DNA of 64,000 bases from Platerodrilus igneus (Eukaryota; Arthropoda; Insecta; Coleoptera; Lycidae): contig JARFIW010000453.1 of NCBI GenBank assembly GCA_036346225.1, positions 8,556,001-8,620,000 on the forward strand, in the 5' to 3' direction. Positions 10,001 to 22,690 of this stretch are shown here, in pieces. The notes below the pieces were generated by a model that was given only the letters and a program-made list of their open reading frames with translations, did no database searches and was not told the origin of the DNA. The position numbers and the translations under genes were made by a program. Numbering within the stretch: the first letter of the stretch is position 1; every line of letters starts with the position of its first letter.

Positions 10001-10279
10001 CTTATTTTTATGTAATTAGTTATTTTATGTATAAATAGAAATCATGTATGTAGGCTGTATTTCATGTTAATATTGCAAGGAAAACCCAGGTAAAACTTGC
10101 AATGCTACCTAGATATTGTGGGCATTTGATTTTCATTTGTTATTTCTTTTAGTAATGGAATCCATTGTTTACTGAAAGTCACGATTTCGTTTGCAACGCA
10201 GTTATTTTTATGTAGGGTTATTTAGGCAGCTTCTTTGATTTTGCGTTTTTGGTGGTTTTCTTCTTTTTCTTCTTTTCAG
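10001..10279. other. No feature recognised
   Basis: AT-rich spacer after the minisatellite. A pyrimidine run at 10255-10280 is the only visible bias. Confidence 0.4.
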
Positions 10280-10526
10280 GGAGTATGTATATTCAGCTCG
10301 TTCCCTTTCTATTGTTTTCTAATTTTATACCCTATTTTACCGAGATTCAGTGAAGGAGGTTAAGCAACCTGTGGCTACCAAGATCCCCCAACACTTAGAC
10401 ATTTGCCGAAATAATGGTTTTCTAGTAAATCCTTTCACACACTTAACATTATTCGAGAATATTGCCCAACCAATTCTTGTAGTTACTTATAATAATCATC
10501 ATGTTTACGCACAGTTATCTTTTCGT
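10280..10526 (-). repeat. Unit A (RTE-associated repeat), copy 1
   Basis: A ~240-bp sequence found three times in the window (also 19620-19830 and 19922-20165), each time directly beyond the 3' end of an RTE copy. Shared plus-strand landmarks: CTATTTTACCGA(G/T)ATTCA, TTAAGCAACCTGTGGCTA, AACACTTAGACATTTG and AATAATCATCAT. It has no reading frame. It may be an extended 3' end of a subfamily of the LINE or a separate short element that inserts at its tail. Confidence 0.6.
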
Positions 10527-13500
10527 CATTAGTTTATCCATCTTGGGATTGGTTGGATGCGTACCTCCATTGATTTCTATTCTGGGCTAGCCTACACATC
10601 TCCTGAAACCTCTACAGCCTACATCTTTTACTATCTGTGTGCAGTAGTCTAATCTAGGTCTGCCTCTTCTTCTCTTTTTCCTATCTCTGCTTCTAAAATA
10701 TTTCGCACTATTCCCTCATGCCGTAGTATGTGGCCTATCATCCTATCTCTCCTATTTTTACCGTTTTCCACATATTTCTTTCTTCCCCTACCATTTTTAG
10801 TACCTCTTCGTTCTTAACTTTGTCTGTCCATGATATCTTCATCATACGCCTGTAACACCACATTTCAAAGGCTTCTACCTTTTCTTGTCCGCTTCTCCTA
10901 CTGTCCAGGCTTCACAGCCGTACAGTGCTGTGCTCCACACATATGTTTTAAGCAATCTTTTCCTTGTTTCTATGTTTGTGGTCTTTGAGCACAATAGTTG
11001 CTTTTCTTGTTAAATGTAGCACGACCTTGTGCTAATCTTTGTTTTATATCTTTTGTGCTTTTCCCATCTTGCGTTATTTGGCTTCCTAGGTAGCAGAAAT
11101 CCTTAACCTCTTGTAAGTTCGTGTTAAATACTTGTATTCTTGTTTTTGATTTATTTTCCCCACCTTTGCAAACTAGAACTTTAGTTTTAGTTTTGTTAAT
11201 TTTCATACCGTATGTCTCTGTTAGAACCGTTTCCATTTCATTAAGAGCCGCTTCTAACTCTTCCTTGCTAGATGCTAATACCGCTATGTCATCTGCAAAT
11301 CTAAGCATATCAATTTTTTGTCCCTGCATAGTAATTCCAAATGTCTTTCTGCATTTGACAGTATTCATTGCCTCTTCTATGTACAAGTTAAAATCAATGG
11401 GGATAGGGCACATCCCTGTCTCACCCCTTTCCTAATGTTTACTTCTCTACGTTCCTGCTCTAATTCTATTACTGCAGTTTGCTCTTTGTATAAGCTATGT
11501 ACTATTCGTCTATCCCTATAACTCATTCCAATCCTTTTGAGTATTTCAAACATTTTTTTCCAATTTACATTGTCGAATGCTTTTTCCAGATCTACAAACC
11601 CTATATACATGCTTTCCCCTTTGTCTATTGTTTTCTCCATTATCACTCTCAGAGCTAAAATAGCCTCCCGTGTTCCCCTGTTTCGCCTAAACCCAAATTG
11701 GTCTTCTCCTAGTATTTCTTCAGCTCGTTTTCCATTCGTCTTTGCACAATTCTAGTTAATATTTTTGACACGTGTGCTGTCAAACTTATTGTTCGAAAAT
11801 TTTCACATCTATCCGCGCCTTTCTTTTTTGGTATAGTTACTATGATGCTACGTTTGAAATCTTTGGGTATCTCGCCTGTCTCATACATATAGCTTACAAG
11901 TTGGAAGAGACGTTCTGTTACTGCTTGTCCAGCGGCTTTTAGAGTTTCTGCTTGCACCTTATCTGTACCCGGCGCCTTACCATTTTTCAGACTCTTTAAT
12001 GCAAATTCAAACTCGTCTCGAAGTATAGGATATCCCAAGTCATCATTTTCAATGTCTGATTCCTGTTCTAATGCAGTTAGTTCCTCTCCTGCATATAAAT
12101 TCCCTAGATATTCTTGCCATCTACTCACTTTCTCTACGTTTTCTATAATGACGTTTCCTTGTGCGTCCCTTATATTTTTGCTATACGGTTTTATATCCCT
12201 AAAATTCATTCTAATTAATTTGTATGCTTCGTCTGTCTTTCCTATTTCCATCTTAGTTTGTACTTCTTTGCACTTTTCATCAATCCATTGTTCTTTAGCT
12301 TTCCTGCATTTTCGAATAATTTCCCATTTTATGGCTTTGTATCTCTGTTTTCCTGTTTCGTCTGATTTATTTTTGCATTTTCGTCTTTCTTCTATTAAAT
12401 TCACGATATCCTTTGTTATCCATGGTTTCTTATTTTCTTTTTGTGTATACCCCAAAATATCTCTGGCCGCCATGTCTAGGCTGGATTTAATGTTATTCCA
12501 TTCTGTTTCTACTTCCTTAGTTTCAGATATTTTCGCGATATCATTCAGCAATTCATTTGACTTTTTTTCGAATCTTACTTGAATATCTTTGTCTTTTAGT
12601 TTCTCTAAGTCCAAGTGCCTTTTTCCGTTCCTCTTTTTCAGATTTTTAAATTTAAGTGCGGCCTTTATAATTACGATGTTGTGGTCAGTATCTATATCTG
12701 CATCTGGGTAACTTCTACAGTCTTTTACTTGATTCCTAAACCGTTGTCTAACAAGAATGTAATCTATTTGATATCGTCCTATATCTCCTGGCATCTTCCA
12801 CGTATATCGTCTTCTAGCATGATGTTGAAATAATGTGTTTGTGATGATTAAATTGTTCTTGTCGCAAAATTCTACCAGCCTATTTCCCCTGTTGTTTCTC
12901 GTGCCTAAACCAAATAAACCTACTACCGCTTCTTCCCTACCCTCACCTACCACAGCATTAAAATCCCCCGTAATTATTAAATTTTCATGTCCTTTTACGT
13001 ATCTTAATATGTCTTCGATATCTTTGTAGATGGCTTCTACCTCTTCGTCACTGTAGCTAGAGGTGGGCATGTATACTTGTATTATTACTGTGTTTACCGG
13101 TTTAGATTCTAATCTAACCATGAGTACTCTTTCATTCTTTTGTAAGTAATTTTCCACACAGTGTCCTATCTTTTCCGCATAACTATCCCCACACCCAAAT
13201 TTCCATCCTCTGCTCCTGTATGAATTACCCTGAAGTCTCCACTCCAAAATCCCCGCCTCTGGCCACCGAACTTCGCTGATCCCTACTATGTCTAGTGATA
13301 ACCTATTCATTTCGATTTTTAGGTTCTCTAGCTTACCTACTTGCTTCATACTTCTAACATTCCACGCTCCGACTCGCAGAATGTTCCCGACTCTTATTTT
13401 TAACTTTCCGATCGCATCCTCCGAAGTAGTCCCCTCCCGGAGATCCGAATGTGGGACTATTTTAACTCCGGAATCTTTTACCCCAGAGAATGCCATCATT

Positions 13501-13545
13501 TTATTATAATTTAGGTACGCTGTGTACTTGGGAGTGCAGTTTCAT
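10527..13545 (-). mobile_element. RTE-like non-LTR retrotransposon, nearly full length (~3.0 kb)
   Basis: Single reading frame (start 13499) for an apurinic-type endonuclease plus reverse transcriptase and a C-terminal region, with a short 5' leader of about 45 bp. The 3' end corresponds to the end of other copies that carry TGA-repeat tails. The compact ~3 kb size, endonuclease-RT order without a separate gag frame, and simple-repeat tail fit the RTE clade (BovB/CFDP2-type proteins). Further fragments of the same family lie at 6638, 9050, 19192, 20166-22385 and 54060. Confidence 0.85.
10560..13499 (-). pseudogene. Endonuclease-reverse transcriptase of the RTE-like LINE
   Basis: ATG at 13499 is followed by 596 sense codons. 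The endonuclease domain (about residues 40-285) keeps its key motifs: WNVRS (Asn), ISEVRWP (Glu), GDFNAVVG (Asp), QIDYILV (Asp) and DTDHNI (Asp-His). RT starts near LKNGKAPGTDKV and FRTISLTAHVSKILTRI. A one-base loss at about 11730 stops the frame; the other frame resumes (11377-11646) with GFVDLEKAFDNVNW (motif A) and VRQGCALSP. A second indel near 11400 leads to 10970-11413 with RFADDIAVLAS (FADD catalytic motif) and CYLGSQI. Further shifts precede the C-terminal MIGHILRHEGIV region (about 10740). It would nick target DNA and prime cDNA synthesis there. The frameshifts make it inactive, but the endonuclease part is intact. Confidence 0.88.
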
Positions 13546-16500
13546 GATTTATTTATTTTGATTAATAATGTATAACGTTAACACCTATGACATCATCATG
13601 GAACAAAAAAGGGCCATATGCTAAACTATGTTGTAATATTAAATTATTTTTAATAAAGTTTTATTTAACTGTTCGAGAATTCTTATATGATAATAACAAG
13701 CCCAGGGTAAAGTTACGATAGAAAACGGCTTTTAAAAGAAGAAACTCTTCAAAGGCTTTTAGCTAACTGGGTTTTGACACGCGGCAGCATGAGATTAGGT
13801 CAGTGGGTTTATTAAAGTTGGAAAATAAAATAATGGACGCCACCTACATTTTTATAACGCAGCTGACTGAATCAGATTGTATAAAAGAAAAACTTGGAAA
13901 CCTAAATTATCACCAGCCTGGTTAAATACGAAGTTTGATCACGACAAATACGTTACTTACTCCTGGACTGACGAAATCCTAGGACTGTTCTGAAACATAA
14001 ACACCGCCAACAAAGATTTCGTCTTTATTTTATAATACTGTATAAACACAAAATCTTTATTTTCAATTACAATTAATTTCTATTGTATTGCTATATGGAT
14101 CCTTCAACTACTTTGTCACCTTGGAGGAATTTAATAATTACTCAATAATAGACTGAAGTCAAAAATAATTCTATATTCTTTTAAACAGATTATGTACCAT
14201 CATTAATGCATTTCAGTACAAATAAAATTCTCATTAGCATGTGTTATATGTTTTACACACAGAACGTAAAACATTAAGTTCATAATTTAATTACTACTAA
14301 ATATTAATACAATTTCTGACTTTTTATGCAACAATACTTATAAAGATTAATAGTCTAGGGTAGTGCTACGAAAGACTTCACATTTTTCTGATTACGCAAC
14401 ATTCAGCAAAATTATTTGATATTTTAATTTCTACTTAACTTTCACCTTTCTAGTTTTAGGCTTTATTAATTGAACATCTTGACATATAATATAAACAAGA
14501 TACACAGTATTATTAAAATTGAAGATCGAACTTGATTTTATAATTAATATGTGGCACTTACATATCTGGACAAAATACTTTTTTTTGTAAAGCAGCTAAA
14601 GCTTAAGAATAATTTATGAACCTGAGGATATCACTAATAATATAAAAAAATTTTATAAATCATAAAGATCACAAAATTTATGAAGAGGGTAAACCTTTTA
14701 ACAAAGTACATCACCAAATAATTCATGAAATAAATAATTGATTCCATTCAACACTATAAGGTAGTTTATAACCTCTGAACAATAACTCTACATTTCTTCA
14801 TTTATAAATTAATGATTCATTGTAATCGCAGTATAATCATAAAAAATTAAACGGTCTTATCAATCGACGTCAAATGACCTGTAACCTTAAACCATACATC
14901 TGTTGACCAAACAATTTACTGCATTCCTAGATGCGGGCGAGAAATCCATTTTAGTCGAATGTAACAGCATCAAAATTTATATTATTAGGTTTCATGAATT
15001 TAACCTAAGTTGCACTGTAATAAAATTTATTATAAATTTAGATTGTTTTCATATTCAAACAAACCGTTCCGAAGGTGAAATTATAACCAACATGAGGCGC
15101 TATTATCAACTGATATTCAATGAGGTTTCAAACAACCTTTCACTTTAAATAGAATATCAGAACTGCGACTCTTTATCACACAACATATCTTTTTCTACGC
15201 CTTCGCCAAGAAAACCTAATTTCTGGCGCCATTTTCACTGTCTAATCCAGCAAGCGACCTTGTACTTTCCAAGAAGAAACGAAAAGTGATTGTGCTGTCA
15301 CGAATGGGCAACGGAACAGCGATATCTTCGATATTATCGTTGAGGAACTAAAAACACGTAAAGATGGTTTGTAAATATGGTATCAGCTGAAACCACAGAA
15401 TACATTGCAGATTGCAATTTCGAGTGAAATTGCAATGTACCTTGAAAAATTATTGAGTTATTTAATCTACAAAAATACTAAAATCAATAATAGAATAAAA
15501 CGTTGTAGAGTAAATACTGAAATAGCAAATTCGTAGCGGTATTCTTCAATGATATTGCAAGAATTTTTAAATGTTACAATGTCCGTTCAGGAAATAGTAA
15601 ATCCCCTTTTTCGGTTCAAGTTAATGTTTCGGAAGCGTAATTCTGCTTATGTTAGATGGAGAAAACAAACAAAAATAATTTTAATTTGCAGTCCTAATTC
15701 TTTTTTTCGAATTTGGCTAAAGATAATTTCATTGGATTATATAGGGAAGATTTTTTTTTGAGAACTTAGTTACAACCATTGAAAAAATAACATGCAAACT
15801 TAAATAGATACAGCTAACTCTCAGTAATTAGGTACTAGTCAAAAGAGTTTGGAATTCTATTCTACAAGATTGGTGAATTTTTACCTTTTGGAATTGGTTT
15901 TTTGAGCAAACCACTTCGTGTTGGAAAATTCATGTTAATTAAGAAACCTAACCTTTTAACGAAGTCACAGAAACTGCTGTAGGATCTGGTTAAAACAAAT
16001 TGAGTATAGGAGATTATTGATTTTAGTTGTTTCTTAAGATATCTATAGCCAAATTAGTCTTCAAGTATTTATAATCAAACTTTTAAAGCTATCAACTATA
16101 GTTACCGTAAACTAATGAACAGTTTTTAACTGTATAAACATACAAACGTACCCATAGTACGTTCTTGTTACTAGTTTTAAGAAATTATAAAGTAATTTTG
16201 TTCGTGGAAAACACTTTCGATTAAGATAAACAATTTTTGATATATTTGGCCTTAGTTTAACGATGTTTATATATACTTGTCCCTAAAACGTTGTTGTGCA
16301 ACAGAATAAAAAGTTTCACACACTGCGGTTTTTCTAACTAATTTAAAAGTAGTAGTTTTCAGCTTTGATCTACTAGATGATATTGCAATTACCTAGATCT
16401 GAGATTAATATGCAGGTATTTTATCATTTGATTTTAGGAACCTTCTCTTTTTAGCTAACAGTCTTATATAGTTACATTATTGTTTTTATCGATATGTTTA

Positions 16501-17113
16501 TTTTAGATTGCTTTAAATTTAACGTACTCAGTTCTTATGTTTAGGCCCGAATAATTTTCTTGATCTCGTGTTATTTCTTTTTTTAGTTTTCCCTAGAAAC
16601 TATCGTATTTCGATATTAAATGACGTCAAGATATCACACGATAGTACCCTTTTCGAACAGGTACACCAACCATCCCACTTAGTCGGAAACCATTCTTGTT
16701 GGTTCAGTCAAAGGTTTTGTTATTTTATTGAAAAACAGAATTTTGAGCGAAGTACTTCACAGAGTTTCTCTGTGGATTATCGGGTAAATTTTCGGGGCCA
16801 AAGCTATACGTAATAGGTTTTATGGTGTTTTCTTATGTTAGTTGTATAATAAGGAACGAATCAAAATACAATTATCTACAATATGATTTTTACGAATTAC
16901 CTTATTTCATTTACCACATCTTTTTGGTTTATGATTGCGTGTGTCGTACATAGGACAGTTGTCGTCAGATGATGCAAGTGAAACGGTGCTTTGTTTTGAT
17001 TTAAAGAGACGGAATGATTTTACTGGATTGTTGTTTTTTCTTATAGATGAACACTAATAATAATTTAAAATAACACTCAGATTGATATATTTGATAGTTC
17101 TGCTTATATACTC
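13546..17113. other. No feature recognised (3.6 kb, AT-rich)
   Basis: No open frame with family resemblance, no terminal repeats and no RNA gene visible. A slightly GC-richer patch at 15190-15400 could hold a regulatory region or exon, but nothing specific can be shown. Confidence 0.5.
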
Positions 17114-18486
17114 AGTGACTTGAAATTGCAACATCAAGAAGGGTTAAGGATTTTTTAACCAAACTTGGCAGATATGTTTAACTACTCACAGGTAATAATT
17201 CATTAAAATTTTGTTGCGATAAATCAAGAGGTATTGGTATATCGAACACTTCTGTCATTTCTTTTAACATTATTATCCGGTGTATATCTTGCAAGTTTTG
17301 GTTGAATTTCATGTTGTATCTATTAAACTTTAGTAGAGTTTTGTGTTTCGAGGACGTGATTATGCCTAGAGTGCGGCCGCCAGTTGAGCGAATTTGACAG
17401 AGGTCGAATTGTTGGGTTGCGAGAAGGCGGTTTTCGTTCAGGAAAATTGCAAATCACCTTAACCGTAACCAATCCACAATTATGCGTTGTTATCAATGAT
17501 GGACTAGGCAGGACCAGGAATGTCGTAAAAAGGGTGGCCGAAAACCAACTAATAAGGTGCAAGACCGCCATCTTCGCCTAATGGCTCTAAGAAAAGGATT
17601 TTCGAGTACCAGGTCAATTGCTGATCACTGGTTAGGTAATGAAGATCGTCCTGTAACCCTTCGAACGGTTTTCGCCAAATTAGGGCTTTCGGCTTGTAAT
17701 CTTATCGACCGCATCTTGTGTTACCGCTTATGGCTCAACACCGGCAGCAACGTTTAGACTGTTGCAGTTTGCGATTACAGTGGAATCTGGAATCTGGAAT
17801 CTCGATTTTGTTTGAGTATGCATGATGGCCGCATGAGAGTTAGACAAAGACGGAGATCATGTCAATGTTTAATTATATGTTGAAAAGCATGTGCGCCGAG
17901 CCGTGCGGGTTATGGTATGGGGTGCTATAACATACAGAAGTAGACCTCATTTGGTGTTGATCCAAAGAAATATGAACGCCGAGCTCTATGTTAATAAAGT
18001 TCTGGAACCCCATAATTATTCTTATCTCCAACAACTTGAAGATCTACTTTTCCATCAGGATAAAGTCCGTCGTCACGTATTGAGGACTACTTTTAATCGA
18101 TTTGAAGACGTCCATGTCAATATTTTACAATGCCAACCAGATCTTCCGATATTTCGTCGATTTAGCATATGTAGAACATTATGAGTAGAAGACAGAAACT
18201 TAGCAAATTCTCAGCATACACCAAAATCTCTCCGACATAAAGTGCAGGTTGCTAGGGACACGATATCCTAACAGGACATCGATCACCTACTAGATTCGAT
18301 GCCACGGAAAGTGAAATATGTGTAACAAATAAAGGGACCCACAACACATTAGTATTAAAAAAAGGTGTTAATCTTTTGGTATTTTCTTTTAAAATTTTAT
18401 TCAATTATTACCTTTGTGTAGATAAACATTTCTGTCAAGCTTCATCAAAAAATTTTCAACCCTTCCTGGTGTCGCAATTTCCATGT
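17114..18486 (+). mobile_element. Tc1-like DNA transposon, inactive
   Basis: Imperfect inverted ends: left GAAATTGCAACATCAAGAAG (from 17122) and the complement of the right end GAAATTGCGACACCAGGAAG (to about 18483), continuing GGTT(A/G)A(G/A)(G/A)(A)TTTTTT and TTGGCAGA / TTGACAGA. Between them lies a Tc1-type transposase. The length of about 1.37 kb is normal for Tc1 elements. Confidence 0.85.
17362..18325 (+). pseudogene. Tc1-type transposase, broken
   Basis: ATG at 17362 begins MPRVRPPVERI, then an early stop and frameshifts. The N-terminal paired-like DNA-binding domain is spread over two frames (GRIVGLREGG, KIANHLNRNQSTIMRCYQ), followed by GGRKPT and RHLRLMALRK. The catalytic half includes RVMVWGAITY, RPHLVLIQ, LFHQDKVRRHV (replacing the expected QDNARPH, so the second catalytic Asp is retained but its context is changed) and the end PRKVKYV with stop at 18323-18325. 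The first-Asp segment around 17760-17890 is poorly preserved. No function can remain. Confidence 0.85.
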
Positions 18487-18599
18487 AAGAATAATACAGG
18501 GCGCTTTTGGAGGAAATGAACATATTTTAAGGGCATGTTTACATACCCTTCACAACCTAAATCTCAAATACTTTGACTAGTATAGCTTTGTCAAGGTTT

Positions 18600-19180
18600 T
18601 CCTGCTAAATTTTTATTTGGTAGTCTATAATCTAAGACCTTACTAAATAGTTCCTTATGTCTTAACTGGTGCCCTATCGTTCTGTCTCTCCTGACCTTTA
18701 ATTGTTTCCACATAAGGGTTCCTCATCGATCCTTCTATAAACTTCCTCATTTGTTACTCTGTCTGTCCAACTAATCTTTAATATTCTCTTATAACACAAA
18801 GTTTCAAAAGCTTCTATCTTTTTCTTATCTACCTCTTTAATTGTCCAAGTCTCACTACCGTATAATAGAACGCTCCATACGTTCGACTTTAAGAAACTTT
18901 TTCTATTATTTAACTAATACTATGAGCTATTAGTAAGTCTTTCTTTTTTAAAAACATTTTTTTAGATTGAGCTATTCTAGCTACTACATCTCTTTTGCTA
19001 CGCCTGTCCTTTGTAATTATACTACCTAAATAGCAAAAATCATCTACCTCCTCTAACTCGGTATTACCTATTTTTAATTTTGATTTACAACTAGGCTGTA
19101 ACTCATTTGTTTTATTTTTGTTTTTCTTTAGTTAATTCTCATACTATATTTACTCTGTAGTATCTCATCTAAAATATTTA
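18600..19180 (-). pseudogene. C-terminal RT fragment of a second, diverged RTE-like LINE
   Basis: The minus strand reads EVDKKKIEAFETLCYKRILK, then ISWTDRVTNEEV, with IGHQLRHKE downstream and (C)YLGSIITKD-like residues upstream (about 19020). The same protein region occurs in the 10.5-13.5 kb LINE, but the DNA is clearly different, so this is another subfamily. It has several stops. It adjoins an RTE 3' tail at 19192, with no spacer. Confidence 0.7.
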
Positions 19181-19191
19181 AAAACTCTCCT

Positions 19192-19625
19192 ATTCTGAGC
19201 TAACCTACACATTTCCTTGAAATTCCCTATATTCTCACTATCTGCGTGCAATAGCGTGACCTTGGTCTACATTTACCTCTCTTTTTTCGTACATCTGCTT
19301 GTAATATAGCCCGCACTATTCTCCAAAAATGCCTTGTATCCCGTATTTTTTGTTTTCCACAGACACCTCTATTCCCCTACTATTTGTATAACCTCTCTGC
19401 TATTATCTATATCTGTCCATGCTATCATCATCATACATCTGAAGCATAGTGATTCAAAAAGCTTCTTCATTTTCCTGTTTGCTTCTCTTACTCTCCCTAT
19501 TCTATAGACGTAGAGTGCTGTGCTCCACACATATGCTTCCAACACTTTTGTCCTTGTTTGTATGTTTGTTGTTTTCCTAGTTAGATACAGTTTGGTTCTT
19601 CTTCTCTTGTTTATAAATATATACC
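19192..19625 (-). pseudogene. RTE-like LINE 3' end with C-terminal RT codons
   Basis: The plus strand begins TATTCTGAGCTAACCTACAC, the complement of the LINE's 3' region. The minus-strand frame (19369-19692) reads RTKLYLTRKTTN, then VWSTALYVYRIGR and IAWTDIDNSREV, matching the C-terminal domain. Its upstream end runs directly into unit A, so the open frame there (LSSHRLLNPLHIP) comes from unit A, not from the LINE. Confidence 0.7.
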
Positions 19626-19921
19626 CTATTTTTGCGATATTTAGTGGTATGTGAAGAGGGTTGAGCAGCCTGTGGCTACTAAGTTCCCCCAATACTTCAG
19701 AATTTGTCGAATTAATAGTTTTCCAATAAATCCTTTCCCACTATTAAAATTAGTTGAAAATATTGCAAAAGCAACACCTGTAGTTGTTACTAATAATCAT
19801 CAGGTTTAAGTGCAACTATTTTATCGTCATTAGGTTTCCGTCTTAGAACCGGTTGGACGCGTACATCCGCTTATTTCTATTCTCAGCTAACCTAAACAAC
19901 TTTCTGAGATTTTCACTGCTT
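19626..19921 (-). repeat. Unit A (copy 2) with a short RTE 3' tail upstream
   Basis: 19626-19830 is unit A (GAGCAGCCTGTGGCTA, AATAATCATCAGG). 19835-19921 is the last ~85 bp of the RTE 3' end (plus strand: GTCATTAGGTTTCCG, GAACCGGTTGGACGCGTAC, TCTCAGCTAACC). On the minus strand the order is RTE tail, then unit A. The RTE tail here is itself directly downstream of unit A copy 3, giving a tandem array. Confidence 0.6.
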
Positions 19922-20165
19922 AGATACAGTTCGGTGGCCCTTCCATTGTTTTCTAAATATATGCTTTATTTTACCGATATTCAACGGTATGTAAAGAAAG
20001 GGGTTTAAGCAACCTGCGGCTAACAAGATCCCAACACTTAGACATTTGTCGAGTTAATAGTTTTCCAGAAAATTCTTCCACAAAATTAATATTAGCTGAG
20101 AATACTGCAAAAACCAACACCTGTAGTTGCTTATAATAATCATCATAATTATGTACAATTATTTT
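19922..20165 (-). repeat. Unit A, copy 3
   Basis: Same landmarks as the other copies: TTTATTTTACCGATATTCA, TTTAAGCAACCTGCGGCTA, AACACTTAGACATTTGTCGA, AATAATCATCAT. It starts with AGATACAGTTCGGTGGC, also seen in weaker form at 19580-19600. Confidence 0.6.
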
Positions 20166-22385
20166 TTTCGTCGTAAGGTTTTCCGGCTTGGAACTGATTG
20201 TACACGTACCTCCATTGTTTTCTATTCTGAGCTAGCCTGCACATTTCCCTGAAATTCCTACAGCCACCATCTTTGACTATCTGCGTACAATAGTCGAACC
20301 TAGGTCTACCTCTACCTCTCTTTCTTTCCTATCTTTGCTTCTAATATATTCCGCACTATTTCGTCATGCCTTAGTATGTGGCCTATCATTCTATCGCTTT
20401 TATTTTTTACTGTTTTCCATATACTTCGTTCTTCTCCTGCCATTTCTAGTACCTCTTTGTTTTTAACTTTGTCTGCCCATGATATCTTCATCATACGTTT
20501 CAAAGACATTTCAAAGACTTCTATTTTTTTCCTGTCCGCTTCTCCGACTGTCGAAGTTTCACTGCCCTACAGGGCTGAGATCCACATATGTGCTTTCAGA
20601 AATCTTTTTCTTGTGTCTATGTTTGTTGTCTTTGAACACAGTAATTGCTTTTTCTTGTTAAATGTAGCGCAACCATGTGCTAATCTTTGTTTTATATCTT
20701 CTGCGCTTTTCCCATCTTGCGTTATTTGGCTTCCTAGGTATCAGAAATTCTTAACCTTTTGTAAGTTTTCGTTTTCTATTTGTATTATAGTTTTTTATTT
20801 ATTTTTCCTTCCTTCGCATACTAGTACTTTGGTTTTATTTTTGTTAATTTTCAAACCATATCTATCTGTTAGAACTGTTTACATTTCATTAAAAGCTGCT
20901 TCTTACCATTTCTCAGGCTTTTTAATGCTAATTCAAACTCATCTCTAAGTATAGCATATCCAAGTCCTCGTTTTCAATATCTGGTTCCTGTTCTAGTGCT
21001 GTCAGTTCCTTTCCTGCATATAAAGTCTGTATATAGTCTTGCCATCTAACCACTTTCTCTACATTTTCCATAATGATGTTTACTTCCGCGCCTCTTATAT
21101 TTTGGTGTACGGTTTTATGTCTCTAAAATTGATGCTAATTAGTTTGCATGGTACGACTGTCTTTCCTATTTCAATCTTGGTTTGTTCCTCTTTGCATTTT
21201 TCATCAATCCATTGCTCTTTAGCTTTCCTGCATTTGCGAATAATTACCCATATTATGGCTTTGTATCCCTGTTTTCCAGATCTGTCCGGTCTGTTTCTGT
21301 ATTTTTCGTTTTTCTTCTATTAAATTCAAGATCTCCTTTGTTATCCATATTTTCTTTTTTTCTTTTTTTTGTGTACCCCGGAATATCTAAGGCCGCCACA
21401 TCTAAGTTGAATTTAATGCCATTCCATTCTGTTTCTACTTCTTTAGTATCAGAAATGTTCACAATATCTTTTAGCAATTCATTTTACTTTTTTTCAAATC
21501 ATTCGTGGATATCTTTATCTTTTAGTTTCTCAAAGTCAAAGTGTCTTTTTCCGTTTCTTATACTGAAATTTTTTAATTAAAGAGCGGCTTTCATAGTTAC
21601 AATGTTGTGATCAATGTCTATCTCTGTTTCTGGGTAGCTTCTGCAGTCTTTTACTTGATTCCTAATCCGTTGTCTAACAAGAATGTAATATATTTGGCAT
21701 CTTTCTATATCTCCTGGCATTTTCCAAGTGCATCGTCTTCTAGCATGATGTTCAAATATTGTGTTTGTGATGGTTAAATTGTTTTTGTCGCAAGATTCTA
21801 CCAACCTATTTTCCCTGTCGTTTCTCGTACCTAAACTCAATTAACCAATTATCGCTCCTTTTCTACTCTCACCTACCACTGCGTTAAAACCCCAGATATT
21901 ATTATTATTATCATGTCCTTTTACGTGTCTTAGTATGTCTTCGATATCTTTGTAGGTCACTTCTACTTCTTCTCGCTGCAACTAGAGGTGGGTACACATA
22001 CTTGTAGTATTACTGTATTTATCAGTTTAGATTCTAATCTAATCATGAATACTTTTTCGTTTTTGAAGGTAGTTGTACAGTGTCCTATCTGTTTACTCAT
22101 AACTATCTCCACACCTGAATTTCCTTCCTCTATCCTGTATGATTTACCCTAAAGTCTACGCTTCAAAATCTTCCGCCTCTTCAATTTTCAAGTTCTTTAG
22201 CTTACCTACTTGCCTCATACTTCTGACATTCCACGCTCCGACTCGCATAATGTTCTCGACTCTTTTTCTAAACTTTCCGATCACATTCTCCAAAATAGTC
22301 CCCCCCCCCCCGGAGATCCTTATCGAGGACTATTTTAACTCCGGAATTTTGTACCTCAGAGAATGCCATCATACGCTGTTACTTG
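20166..22385 (-). pseudogene. RTE-like LINE, second long copy with internal deletion
   Basis: Follows the 10.5-13.5 kb LINE from its 3' end (20166) to the 5' leader (22385, GAATGCCATCAT for the start region), but a block of about 720 bp is missing at about 20907. There the sequence jumps from the codons just upstream of FADD to those for the region before RT motif A. The endonuclease part (21577-21840 and around) is present but carries stops and indels, for example ISDTKEVETEWN and NNLTITNTIFEHHARRR. It is more decayed than the first copy and cannot be active. Confidence 0.85.
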
Positions 22386-22469
22386 GGAAGTAATGTGGTG
22401 ATTTCGCTTTACGTTCCGCATTGCAGTAGTGTGTCTTAGAATGCCATACCGACCCCTATGGTCACTGTC

Positions 22470-22690
22470 ACTCTAAGTACCAAAAGAGCTGCTGCCCTCT
22501 TTCGGGGACTTGTCTTAGTCCGGTTCCTCACTAAAGACCCAACTAATTTGGTTAAACCTATACTTCGACTCTTTAGATCACTGGAACTCTGAATCCGTTC
22601 TACCTTTTCTAGTAATCTAGAACTTCTGCAAGGTGCAGGTCTATTCAGAACGGAAACTTTACGCGTAATAACTTAATTGAATTAAGGATG
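22470..22690 (-). repeat. Second copy of the dispersed SINE-like body
   Basis: Matches 6768-6965 in the same orientation: CTAAGTA(C/A)C, AAAAGAGC(T/C)GCTGCCCTCTTTC, GGTTCCTCACTAAAGAC and CTAGTAATCTAGA. It lies about 85 bp beyond the 5' end of the RTE copy and lacks the RTE-type tail seen at 6638-6765. Confidence 0.65.

Noticed and set aside
12052..12582. 176-codon plus-strand open frame
   Set aside because: It lies antisense to the RTE endonuclease-RT frame and has no family resemblance; it is a shadow of that gene.
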